Of a DNA stretch of 64,000 nucleotides, positions 45,655-56,630 are shown piece by piece. The position numbers and the translations under genes are program-made. Location: NCBI RefSeq assembly GCF_037392515.1, contig NC_090291.1:15837501-15901500 (forward strand), given 5' to 3'. The stretch is from Haliotis asinina. Its lineage: Eukaryota; Mollusca; Gastropoda; Lepetellida; Haliotidae. Within the stretch, counting starts at the first letter, position 1; every line of letters begins with the position of its first letter. The notes under the pieces were generated by a model that saw only the letters and a program-made list of their open reading frames with translations, had not been told where the DNA came from and searched no databases.

Positions 45655-45745
45655 CTGGATGACGTGGTCGTGACCTGGTTCACTCCAACGACGTCACAGT
45701 TGCGCATAATGTCGATCACTGATTTATCTGGTCCATATTCTCTTA
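45655..45745 (+). mobile_element. SINE S2 fragment
   Basis: CAGTTGCGCATAATGTCGATCACTGATTTATCTGGTCC matches the S2 middle. A lone SINE tail (AAAGCGGCGAAAAACTAAAC) lies at 45893-45920, so later sequence may have split the copy. Confidence 0.55.
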
Positions 45746-46159
45746 TTCAAAGTACATAACTTCGACAAAAAATCACAGAGTTGGTCTGATGTTTTGATTA
45801 GGATCAGCGTTTCACTGGGTATTATATGTTTATTAGTTTTCGAGTTACATTGTAATCCATCGGTGCTCTTTTGAGTCACGTTAATGAACTGTAAAAGCGG
45901 CGAAAAACTAAACTCACTCACTGTAGACGGATGTTTAGAGCTTACAGAACCCGTCCTAGTTTAGATTCTAGTGTCTGAAATGAACATATTTCACGAAAAC
46001 AACTGTTCATAAAAAATGAACATAAAATATAGGTATAATGGAAAGGAGCTCAGAGGCTCGTTTACAGGAACTGAACCGAACTGTAGAAATCTAGACTTGT
46101 GACATACTCTAGTCTTGCTTTTTTGGATATATGTATTTCTGTGTTTGTCTATGGCAGGG

Positions 46160-46440
46160 AGTGAGTGAGTGAGTTTAGTTTTACGCTGCACTCAGCAATA
46201 TGACAGCTATATGGCGGCGGTCTGTAAATAATCGAGTCTGGACCAGACAATCCAGTGATCAACTACATGAGCATCGATCTGCGCAACTGGGAACCGATGA
46301 CATATGCCAACCATGTCAGCAAGCCTGACCACCCGATCCTGTTAGTCGCCTCTTACGACAAGCATAGTCGCCTTTTATGGCAAGCATGGGTTGCTGAAGG
46401 CCTATTCTACCCCGGGTAGACCTTCACGGGTACATGCATG
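46160..46440 (-). mobile_element. SINE S2, full length
   Basis: Tail GTTTAGTTTTACGCTGCACTC through to the head CCTATTCTACCCCGG. Its head runs without a break into the 52-bp tandem array. Confidence 0.85.
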
Positions 46441-46905
46441 GGTTGCTGAAGGCCTATTCTACCCCGGGTAGACCTTCACGTGTACATGCATGGGTTGTTG
46501 AAGGCCTATTCTACCTCGGGTAGACCTTCACGTGTACATGCATGGGTTGCTGAAGGCCTATTCTACCCCGGGTAAACCTTCACGGGTAGATGCATGGGTT
46601 GCTGAAGGCCTATTCTATCCCGGACCTTCACGGGTAGATGTATGGGTTGCTGAAGGCCTATTCTACCCCGGGTAGACCTTCACGGGTACATGCATGGGTT
46701 GCTGAAGGCCTTTTCTACCTCGGGTAGACCTTCACCGGTACATGCATGGGTTGCTGAAGGCCTATTCTACCCCGGGTAGACCTTCACGGGTACATGCATG
46801 GGTTGCTGAAGGCCTATTCTACCCCGGGTAGACCTTCACGGGTACATGCATGGGTTGCTGAAGGCCTTTTCTACCCCGGGTAGACCTTCACGGGTACTGT
46901 CTGAC
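46385..46905. repeat. 52-bp satellite grown from an S2 head
   Basis: About ten units of TGGGTTGCTGAAGGCCTATT, CTACCCCGGGTAGACCTTCA and CGGGTACATGCA. The first unit is the 5' end of the S2 copy at 46160. One unit lacks part of the CCCCGGGTAGA segment. The near-palindrome TCTACCCCGGGTAGA sits in nearly every unit. Confidence 0.92.
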
Positions 46906-47520
46906 AGACTACGACCATCATCAACAGTATGAAAAACGCGTGTCACTGATTCTGATAATGTTCTACTCCTGTGTAATTAATATAGCAGAATACAAAATAT
47001 TTCTTAAGACAATATTGGCATCTTGATGTCCACTACATTCCTCAAGCCAGTTGACATGGCTATAGTTACATCTGAGGCTGTAGCCGAGGGACGGACGCCA
47101 TCAATTTAAGGGGATACTGATGTCAGGTGGTGATGTAATTACACAATGTGGTCAGTCCACTCGGTACCTGATAAATAATTACACTTTATATATAACATGA
47201 CATATAACATATTCAGACACTTGACATACTAGTATAACACATCCAGACAATAGGGTCACGATTACGCATCTAATACATTCCCCAAAGGTCGGACTCTCTA
47301 TATCATGTATGCTGATATATGGGTCTCTCTTTTTTTGAACAATTGATGCAGTTTGAAATATGAGCTCATCTTACGTCATTTTCAGGTAACGGAAACAGTA
47401 GATTGGATGTTGAGTAGACACTTGCAATAGTGTATGCTTAATTAGCTTTCGTACATGTGGTCGTTAGGCTGGCGTTACGAAAGTGACATTCCAACATCGG
47501 TAGCTATTTAGAATAAAATG
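46906..47520. other. No recognised feature
   Basis: AT-rich sequence, with no exon, SINE or array seen. Confidence 0.35.
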
Positions 47521-47522
47521 AA

Positions 47523-47785
47523 TGAGTGAGTTTAGTTTTACGCCGCACTCAGCAATATTCCAGCAATATGACGGCGGTCTGTAAATGAATCGAGTCTGGA
47601 CCAGACAATCCAGTGATCAACAGAAAGAGCATTGATCTGGGAGATTGGGAACCGATGACATGTGTCAGCCAAGTCAGCAAGCCTGACCACCCGATTCCGT
47701 TAGTCGCCTCTTACGACAAGCATAGTCGTCTTTTATGGCAAGCATGGGTTGCTGAAGGCTTATTCTATCCCGGACCTTCAAGGGT
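47523..47785 (-). mobile_element. SINE S2, full length
   Basis: Tail TTTAGTTTTACGCCGCACTC to head CCCGGACCTTCAAGGGTC. It is among the least diverged copies. Confidence 0.88.
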
Positions 47786-47973
47786 CACGTTTTTAAAGAG
47801 CCATCATAACATCTTCTTCAATACTTTACAGTTTTCTTCAAAAAGGGACCCAAGTAAAGTCAGTCAAACAAGTTCATCAAGTGAAACGTAATCGAGTCAA
47901 ACCCAGTCGCTACCATCATCACAAAAACAATCGATGAAAACACTTTTTTTACAAAAACACTTAGAGACAAATG
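47786..47973. repeat. Extension beyond an S2 head, copy 2
   Basis: It matches 30941-31118 closely, with a small insertion (TTCATC) near 47873 and a shorter A run. Confidence 0.8.
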
Positions 47974-48099
47974 TAACATATTCAGTTATGAATTACCTCT
48001 TACTGATTTTGTTGTTAATGCATTTGAATATTTCTTTAACAATGCATTTATGAAAAAAATTGTAAAAATATTCAAAATATTTGTTGACACTAAATACCA

Positions 48100-48215
48100 G
48101 CTAGTGTGTGTGTGAGTGTGAGAGAGTGTGCGTGCGTGCGTGTGTGTGCGTGTTCTTGCATGCATGTATGTATATGCGTACATGCATGTACTTGCATTCA
48201 TGTATGTATGCATGT
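48100..48215. repeat. GT-rich alternating microsatellite
   Basis: Imperfect GTGTGC and GCATGTAT runs. Open frames on both strands (such as the cysteine-rich plus frame) come from this composition. Confidence 0.85.
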
Positions 48216-48219
48216 TCGT

Positions 48220-49045
48220 GTTACATCTGTTGCTTGTCTACAATTTCCATGCAGTGTAAATATATTCACGGCAATCATTATTGCCATATCAGAATGTAGT
48301 GAATGTGGTGAGTTTTCCGCAAGATAATGTCTAGTCAGTAAAATAATATTATACAACACCTGACTGTAGGTGAAAACTTCCGCGATAGTTGTCTATTCTA
48401 CGTGATTTACGCGTATGTGATCGGCATGCGTCTCCATAACAACCGGTCTCTGCATTAGGTGAATTGTTTGTTCAATATGTGCAATCACCGTTTCGTATAA
48501 AGCTGGAATACGAATTAAACTTTATTGCCGTTAGTGTTATTGCTGTTGCTACGCATTATAAAGGGGATATCACGTTCAACATGGTATACAAATAAAGCCG
48601 GCTGAGTCTGATCACCGCCAGATTGTAATGAGCAGCGGTGTCGATTTCCTTGAAATGTACATCGGTTGAAACTGACAACGTGGCAGGTGACATGGACGCG
48701 ACACGTTGGTGTAACACGTGGCGTAGTAATACATCACTATATACTACTGATGGTGACATTGAGCGTTTTAGAATATTACATGTAATCACAACGTCCAATT
48801 GAAGAGAAAATCCAATCAACGAAATATCACATCATAGTTTAACTAAATCACAGTATCATACCGTGTTCTATATTTCGTGCCTAAATTCATGGAATAGTCA
48901 GTGATGGACGTTGTATATTTCATTCAGTTATCATTTGGCTTCATGTTATAGTTCATAGTGATGTTGTACTAAATAATCTTAATGCTACCACAGATTTAAG
49001 TCTATGTTCAAGCATTGGAGTTATTTTAGCTCTGGGATCTCTCAG
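48220..49045. other. No supported feature
   Basis: A minus-strand open frame at 48819-48556 has no recognised family. The stretch is otherwise unassigned. Confidence 0.35.
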
Positions 49046-49049
49046 TACA

Positions 49050-49205
49050 GCAGTAGAGGCGTGGGGTGGACAAGTGCATAAAGCGTTCGCTCGTCACGCC
49101 GAAGACCCAGGTTCGATTCCCCAAAGTCGTACTGTGACTGAAGTCCATTTCTGGTGTCCGTCTCCGTGGTTTTGATTTAACATCGCTAAAAGGGGCGTAA
49201 ATCGA
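49050..49205 (+). mobile_element. SINE S1
   Basis: The B box GGTTCGATTCC and CGTCACGCCGAAGACCC are intact. The A box is altered and the tail is GGGGCGTAAATCG. Confidence 0.75.
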
Positions 49206-49270
49206 AACCAAATAACTGACTGACTGACTGACTGACTGAATGAATGAATGGCTCACTCACTCACTCACTC
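49206..49270. repeat. Tetranucleotide microsatellites (GACT)n, (GAAT)n, (CACT)n
   Basis: Three adjacent tetranucleotide runs directly follow the SINE tail, probably expanded from it. Confidence 0.9.
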
Positions 49271-49470
49271 AACTGTACCGAGACACCAAGGACGTTCGCA
49301 CAACGTATTTGAGAGACCGTCGTACAGCTGACTATGTTTGGGGTTTAGTGGTGCAGTGATTAAACTGGGACGAGTGCAAGAATCAGTCACCGCCCCTTAT
49401 TTACTAATGTATCGTCCTGAAAAAAGGAGCACCGACCTAACATCATACGCAGGAGGGCTGCCCTAAAATA

Positions 49471-49602
49471 TACTGAACAGCAAAAGAAACGTAAGGTTCG
49501 AAAAAGATGAATCTCAGAAAAGTATAAGCGTTCATGTTTATGTCTTGCAGTTAAAAACTTGATAAAAAGCCAGACTTGTGTGTTTCTGTTGCGGTCAATA
49601 TA
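49471..49602 (+). mobile_element. Mariner-like MITE, copy B
   Basis: It starts TACTGAACAGCAAAAGAAAC after a TA and ends GTTTCTGTTGCGGTCAATA followed by TA. The ends are imperfect inverted repeats and the TA flanks fit Tc1/mariner insertion. The interior shares GAATCTCAGAAAAGTATAAG and AAAAAGCCAGA with copies A and C. Confidence 0.68.
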
Positions 49603-49609
49603 TATTTGC

Positions 49610-50610
49610 ACCCAACTCTCTCCACTCAATCGCGATTATCCAAGATATGGTGTATAATAATATTAGTGGTAGTCTGGATAATTAAGAATTAATGCAAGTT
49701 ACCACAACCAACGTTTAAGAAGATCGTTGAAATTTGAGGGCTTGAATTTATATTGTTCATTTTCGGAAACAGTAATATGTTTAAATATGAAGGAAAACAA
49801 TAATTCTCGGTACTGCCTTAACTCACGACACATTTAACACAAAAAGGTATTCTTATCTACATTTGCCACAGGCGCTGGTATGAATTACAATTGTAAGCTA
49901 CTCTCCTGAAATCATGTCCGGAATTTACACGTACAAATAAGTGCTGCAGGGTATAAGACAGGTCCGCGTTCTGGTAAGACTGGAGTAACGAAGAAAACGA
50001 AAGAAAGCGTGTTCTGCATGAAAACAGATCACTTGAGGCTAAATAAGAAAGTGAAGTGTTCATCTGGCATGGGCGCGTCATTTTTTATCAACTTTTTATT
50101 GTGACTTGGCCGCCACGCGATCCAGTTATCCACTATAAGAACGAGAGTCTGTAAGAACTCATTAACACGTGTTCCCAAGATGTAATCCTAAGAGAAAAGA
50201 TATATAAATGTGTTCCTCTCTCATCACTTTTTATCTGTCAGAAAATTAGACGGTGTTACCGTCTTCGTCACGTTTGTTTCTCACGAAACAATTAATGTTT
50301 TTTTGCAGCCTAATACTATCGACTTATCGCAACACCTGGCTATCTCATCTTTGTCGGTTTCATTATCGTCCACCCAACGTAGTCTATTCTCGACGACATT
50401 CATCGTTTCATTTCACTTGGTTTCACGACACTGACCGCACATCTACCAAGCCTTATCTAATTATAGTAATTCTAGCAAGTCTAAATAAGCCGACAGTACT
50501 AAGGGCCCCAGCCTGTTATTTACATTCTTATTTTAAATCATCATTTAAACTATTAATCATTAACCTATTAGAGTTCTGCAAGTCTACGTCGGGACCAACA
50601 AACATGGCTT
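49610..50610. other. No recognised feature
   Basis: No family was recognised in either strand's open frames here. Confidence 0.35.
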
Positions 50611-50619
50611 AGGTGGATC

Positions 50620-50741
50620 TAAGGCTCGGTACCATTAAGTGTCACGCCGAAGACCCAGGTCCTATTTCCCACATGTGTACAATTTGTGAAGCCTTTTTTC
50701 TCGCCACCTCGCCGTGATATATCTGGAATATTGCTAAAACG
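50620..50741 (+). mobile_element. SINE S1, diverged, adjoining the TTAA transposon
   Basis: CACGCCGAAGACCCAGGTCC, CACATGTGTACAATTTGTGAAG and GGAATATTGCTAAAACG are present. The copy ends within 10 bp of the TTAA at 50748, so the transposon may have inserted into the SINE tail. Confidence 0.65.
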
Positions 50742-50751
50742 AATGATTTAA

Positions 50752-52985
50752 GACATACAGTTCGTTCTACCACCATGTATAGTGTAATAAAGCACACTCT
50801 CGCCCTGGACTATTATAGTTAAAGTACGAGGACGCCCCAATAACGATCGGATCTGCGTTGAACATGATGACCTGAGTTGAAGAGTTCAAAGGTTTGGGGA
50901 TCTATTTCTTGCAGGAAAGTCATCATTTGAAGGTACAATCGAACTGATTTGGTGTACAAGTTATGACCAGCTGCTGCAAAGAATGGCAACATGTCAGAAA
51001 TAGACTTTAGGTGCGTCTTCCAGTTTCCTAATCTTTCGGCTTTAATGAAATTCCTAAAGATATCCACATGCTCATGTACTGGATCCAAAGTTTTGCTGTC
51101 CTCATTTTTCTTAGTGCATCTCTTTCTTGGTTTAACCGATGGTGAATGCTTTCTAATGTGTCTGAGGAAGATACCTCACCAACAGTTAAGGATTCGCTCA
51201 TCAGCTCATCATACGGCACTGCGGCCATTTTGAGATCCTCATCATCAGTATCAGGAAGGGGAATGGAAAAATCAGCTTCATCACAAGGCTTTCAAAAGCT
51301 AGGAAGGCTCACGTTAAACGTTCTTGATACCAACAGTCCATTGAGAGCTGTGTCTACAAGACAGTGAGCTCTGGCAACTGCTTTCCCTGAGAGAATTTGA
51401 CTAACTGTGTTACTGGAATATACCACTTCCAGAAGTTCAAACAGACCCGATTCAGGCATGATGTTTCCAATGCATCCCAAAAAACTCATCTGTGCGTGAA
51501 GTCCTCCAAGCCTCAGGATGATGCTCTTTAAATCATTTGATGAAGGTTCATTGGAAATTATCATTGAAGCTTTCCACCAGAGAGGTTGATCAAAAGTGAC
51601 GATTGGTGTGACATTGTTTTTCATGGCTTGTGTCGTGATGAACACTAGTGTAGTGTATATACAGGACAGGTCACTTGGGTTCATGTCAATCATTGGTAGA
51701 TACACAACTGATGCTTGTCCAGGATGATGTCCATGGTGGATTGCCTGCATCGTGCCAGGCCAATTTGGCCGAGTAGGACGGAGCAGCCAAACACTCTTCC
51801 AAACAATGTCAGTCATTGAAGTTGGATCATTCCCAAGTATTTATGTCATTGGAAGGTACCTGAGTCTCTGAAATCCAGTAGACGGAGATTGGTAGAAGTA
51901 CATGTTAATTCTCCCTATTGCTACAATATCATCTGCTGTGACATCTCTTCTTGGCAAAGGCCTGGGTTTTCTGTTTGCTGGTGTAACTGTGGCGATGATG
52001 CCCATCCAAAGTCCTTACATAGTGATCCACATTGTCAGCCATGTATTGCAGTGAAGACTCAGATGTAAGATGTGGAATATCCGACCCCTTCTCAAAGGCA
52101 GCACTGCATTTATACTTCTTGACTTCAGTGTAAGAGCAGCAGAAACCCAAGTCATGCAGTTCGTCAATAAGGAATCTTGAGGCAAATCTGTGATGGAGAT
52201 CTATTCCAAGTCCAAGCTGAAGTGGTGTCCTACGGAGTTTTAGTCTGGCAGACTGCACAATAGCTTGACCAATGGATGCAATTTTGAGGTCTGAATTCTT
52301 CTCATAGAAACGTAGTTATAGAAATACTTTGAGGGACTCTGGAAGATGCTTCAAATGTTCATCCACATTGGCGAGTTCATCAGATGATGGGTAGAATTGT
52401 TGAGGGACAGCCATTGATTTGATATCACTAGCGATTAGGTTTGATGCTATTTCAATAAGTCTCAGCTTTTCTTTTTCAGGATCCTGGATCTTTGGCATGC
52501 TATAATACTCATGCAATATACTGGATGCTGTTTTTCTAAAGGTAACAATGTTGGGTTTGCCATTAACATCTGATATCAAAATTGTATCACCAATGCCTGT
52601 AATTGCTGTTTCGTGAATGTAAAGCCATACGCATCACAATCACTTCCGGTAAGTCTGCCTTCCATGACAGATATGAGATCTTGGATGGTAATCTGCTCTT
52701 CGTCATTGTCTTCAAGATATTTTATGACATAATTGAAAGCATCTGCTTTTTTGTTCATCATTTGTTTTTCTAGTAACGTGTCTTAACGTAGGGGGCTCAA
52801 AAGAACAGCGCGTCAGTTAGCCCTGTGCGAGGATTCTTAATTTAGGTCACAGACACCGTCGTTTGTTTTCTGCCATAGATTGATCGAAATTAGGCTAAGA
52901 AATTATTACATTAAGAAATACAGTTCGTTCTACCACCAAGTTTGCTTTATTACACTATACATGGTGGTAGAACAAACTGCATTTC
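50752..52985 (-). mobile_element. TTAA-flanked DNA transposon with 43-bp inverted repeats
   Basis: TTAA occurs at both edges (50748-50751 and 52986-52989). Inside them, 50752-50794 and 52943-52985 form 43-bp terminal inverted repeats with three mismatches. Both contain GTTCTACCACCATGTATAGT and GTAATAAAGC. The interior (2.2 kb) holds a decayed minus-strand coding region. TTAA duplication is known for the piggyBac and Kolobok superfamilies. Nothing in the visible protein lets me choose between them, and a different lineage is possible. Confidence 0.82.
50819..52761 (-). pseudogene. Decayed transposon-encoded protein, N-terminal and middle part
   Basis: Successive minus-strand frames form one protein broken by at least three frameshifts and one or more stops. 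In order they include MMNKKADAFNYVIKYLED at 52761, NGKPNIVTFRKTASSILHEY with YPSSDELANVDEHLKHLPES, PLQLGLGIDLHHRFASRFLI with YMADNVDHYVRTLDG, then MGIIATVTPANRKPRPLP. Next come PIVTFDQPLWWKA with LGGLHAQMSFLGCIGNIM and GKAVARAHCLVDTALNGLLV, and finally MLPFFAAAGHNLYTKSVRLY with RRSDRYWG. I recognise this as a large uncharacterised family repeated in many invertebrate genomes. The acidic D in TFDQP and the histidine of LGGLH could belong to a transposase fold, which is inference. The C-terminal half is missing before the left inverted repeat. Confidence 0.75.
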
Positions 52986-52989
52986 TTAA
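52911..52989. repeat. Hairpin at the right transposon end
   Basis: TTAAGAAATACAGTTCGTTC at 52911 is repeated inverted at 52962-52989 (arms of 28 bp, 26 identical). The right end therefore carries a palindrome with a TTAA on each side, enclosing 71 bp. It looks like a mini-element or two abutted transposon ends. Confidence 0.8.
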
Positions 52990-53047
52990 TTCTAAGATGC
53001 TTCGGTGAAAGATCAAAAGCACCGACAATACTTTATCAGACGATAAT

Positions 53048-53565
53048 GTGCACTTTTTGCATTATGTCACAATGTAACCGACGTCACGATGGATGTCAGT
53101 TGCCGTCGCCTCGTACAGCCTCCCACAGTAAACTGCTTCGTCGCAACAAAAGCAGTTGCCATGAAAATGTTTCAGGAAGATGTATGTTTCAGAGATTGTG
53201 GGAAATATTCAACCAGCCCATTGAATCCATAACAGCAGAACAGATCACTGAAGCTGGAGAGAAGACCATGGTTTGTCTCCTGAATGGAGAATCAGGTGAA
53301 AGTCTGGACTCACTCAGACACAGACGTTTTTGTGAGAAGGTAGCCTCAAGCCAGATGCATGTTCATCTCCAGAATCTTCCTCCAACCCCATCAGCACTCT
53401 GAGTCTGAGCAAGTATCACAGCCTCCGGGTTTACCTTCAGATTCAAGAGTGGAAAGGAAATCCTCATCCAATGAATTTGACAGACTTGGGGTGTAAGAGA
53501 GATGGCAAGAGGATCCTACCCTTGCAAACAGATCCCTATTAAACCATATATTTTTTAAAAGCCTG
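53048..53565 (+). pseudogene. C-terminal part of the same transposon protein family, opposite strand
   Basis: Plus-strand frames read IFNQPIESITAEQITEAGEK, GESLDSLRHRRFCEKVAS, then after a frameshift near 53390 KYHSLRVYLQIQEWKGNPHP with RDGKRILPLQTDP. From memory this is the C-terminal half of the family whose N-terminal half lies at 50819-52761. The first 60 bp (PTSRWMSVAVA after a stop) resemble a decayed form of the family's SGCDTTS segment. The fragment lies outside the TTAA boundary and points away from the minus-strand half. Confidence 0.7.
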
Positions 53566-53925
53566 TAATAAGGGCTTTCATTTGATATATAACATAAAAC
53601 GATGATATAAAACGTTTGCATTGCCATCAAATATTTCAAAAGTGAAGATGACCCATATGACCTTGAGGGTCGAATTTGTTCAACCACTAAGATTTTCCTA
53701 GACTTTTTTATATGGTATAGAGGATAGGTTCAGGGTCTTAAAACAGTTGAAATCATTTCTTTGGCAATTTCTGGTGGGTTGGGTCAGAATCTTACCAGGA
53801 AGACTGGACGAACACACTGACGATCCATACTGAAACTCGACAGAGAGATGGTAATCGATCACCACAACGATCATAATGTAAATGATAACTGATTCGCAAA
53901 CTTCACCCAAATACACCTGGTCAAA
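53566..53925. other. No recognised feature
   Basis: It lies between the transposon remnant and the minisatellite. No inverted-repeat end matching the transposon was found here. Confidence 0.4.
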
Positions 53926-53929
53926 TTCA

Positions 53930-56630
53930 CCTTCATGCAGGTGGATATTGATACCCCAAATCTCACCAAATAGAGATCTCGATACTCACATCTTACCCAA
54001 ATATAAATGGATATTGATACCCAAATTTTACCTAAATATAGATGGACACTGATACCCAAATCTTACCCAAATACAGATGGACACTGATACCCAAATCTTA
54101 CCCAAATACAGACGGACATTGATACCCAAATCTTACCCAAATATAGATGGACACTGATACCCAAATCTTACCCAAATACAGACGGACATTGATACCAAAA
54201 TCTTACCCAAATATAGATGGACATTGCTACCCAAATACAGATGGATATTGATACCCAAATCTTACCCAAATATAGATGGATATTGATACCCAAATAAAAA
54301 TGGACATTGATACCCAAATACATATGGACATTGATACCCAAATACAGATGGATATTGATACCCAAATCTTACCCAAATATAGATGGATATTGATACCCAA
54401 ATAAAAATGGACATTGATACCCAAATACAGATGGACATTGATACCCAAATACAGATGGACATTGATACCCAAATCTTACCCAAATATAAATGGACACTGA
54501 TACCCAAACACAGATGGACATTGATACCCAAACACAGATGGACATTGATACCCAAACACAGATGGACATTGATACCCAAATCTTACCCAAATATAGATGG
54601 ACACTGATACCCAAATCTTACCCAAATACAGACGGACATTGATACCAAAATCTTACCCAAATATAGATGGACATTGATACCCAAATACAGATGGATATTG
54701 ATACCCAAATCTTACCCGAATATAGATGGATATTGATACCCAAATAAAAATGGACATTGATACCCAAATACAGATGGACATTGATACCCAAATACAGATG
54801 GATATTGATACCCAAATCTTACCCAAATATAGATGGATATTGATACCCAAATAAAAATGGACATTGATACCCAAATACAGATGGACATTGATACCCAAAT
54901 ACAGATGGACATTGATACCCAAATCTTACCCAAATATAAATGGACATTGATACCCAAACACAGATGGACATTGATACCCAAACACAGATGGACATTGATA
55001 CCCAAATCTTACCCAAATATAGATGGATATTGATACCCAAATAAAAATGGACATTGATACCCAAATATAGATGGACATTGATACCCAAATCCTACCCAAA
55101 TATAGATGGATATTGATACCCAAATCCTACCCAAATACAGATGGCTACGGATACCCAAATCCTACCCAAATATAGATGGATATTGATACCCAAATCCTAC
55201 TCATATATAGATTGCTATTGATACCCAAATCCTACCCAAATATAGATGGACACTGATACCCAACTACAGATGGACATTGATACCCAAATATAGATGGACA
55301 CTGATACCCAACTACAGATGGACATTGATACCCAAATCTTGTCCAAATATAGATGGATATTGATACCCGAATAAAAATGGACATTGATACCCAAATACAG
55401 ATGGACATTGATACCCAAATACAGATGGATATTGATACCCAAATCCTACCCAAATACAGATGGATATTGATACCCAAATACAGATGGACATTGATACCCA
55501 AATACAGATGGACATTGATACCCAAATCTTACCCAAATATAAATGGACATTGATACCCAAACACAGATGGACATTGATACCCAAATACAGATGGACATTG
55601 ATACCCAAACACAGATGGACATTGATACCGAAATCTTACCCAAATATAGATGAATATTGATACCCAAATAAAAATGGACATTGATACCCAAATACAGACG
55701 GACATTGATACCCAAATACAGATGGACATTGACACCCAAACACAGATGGACATTGATACCCAAACACAGATGGACATTGATACCCAATTCTTACCCAAAT
55801 GTAGATGGACATTGATACCCCAATCCTACCCAAATATAGATGGACATTGATACCCAAATACAGATGGACATTGATACCCAAACACAGATGGACATTGATA
55901 CCCAAATCTTACCCAAATATAGATGAATATTGATACCCAAATATAAATGGACATTGATACCCAAATACAGATGGACATTGATACCCAAATCCTACCCAAA
56001 TATGGATGGCTACGGATACCCAAATCCTACCCAAATATAGATGGATATTGATACCCAAATCCTACTCATATATAGATGGCTATTGATACCCAAATCCTAC
56101 CCAAATATAGATGGACACTGATACCCAACTACAGATGGACATTGATACCCAAATATAGATGGATATTGATACCCAAATCCTACCCAAATATAGATGGCTA
56201 CGGATACCCAAATCCTACCCAAATATAGATGGATATTGATACCCAAATCCTACCCAAATATAGATGGACACTGATACCCAAATACAGATGGACATTGATA
56301 CCCAAATCTTACCCAAATATAGATGGATATTGATACCCAAATTCTACCCAAATATAGATGGATATTGATACCCAAATCCTACCCAAATATAGATGGATAT
56401 TGATACCCAAATCCTACCCAAATATAGATGGCTACGGATACCCAAATCCTACCCAAATATAGATGGATATTGATACCCAAATCCTACCCAAATATAGATG
56501 GCTACGGATACCCAAATCCTACCCAAATATGGATGGATATTGATACCCAAATCTTACCCAAATACAGATGGATATTGATACCCAAATCCTACCCAGATAT
56601 AGATGGCTATTGATGCCCAAACCTCACCCC
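53930..56630. repeat. 2.7-kb minisatellite of mixed 24- and 35-bp units
   Basis: Two unit types mix. The short one is ACAGATGGACATTGATACCCAAAT (24 bp). The long one adds a CTTACCCAAAT or CCTACCCAAAT segment (35 bp). Blocks are reiterated, for example the run around 54240-54480 reappears at 54660-54930. The short unit is a multiple of 3, giving periodic minus-strand frames (MGINVHLYLG) that are not genes. Confidence 0.95.

Noticed and set aside
48106-48327. Cysteine-rich plus frame
   Set aside because: It arises from GTGTGC/GCATGT microsatellite sequence.
50752-52985. Calling the transposon piggyBac or Kolobok outright
   Set aside because: TTAA is shared by both superfamilies, and no diagnostic transposase motif or THAP domain is visible in the decayed frames.
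53871-56023. Many MGINVHLYLG-type frames as a repetitive secreted protein
   Set aside because: They are periodic translation of the 24/35-bp minisatellite. Frames shift at each 35-bp unit and no single frame spans the array.
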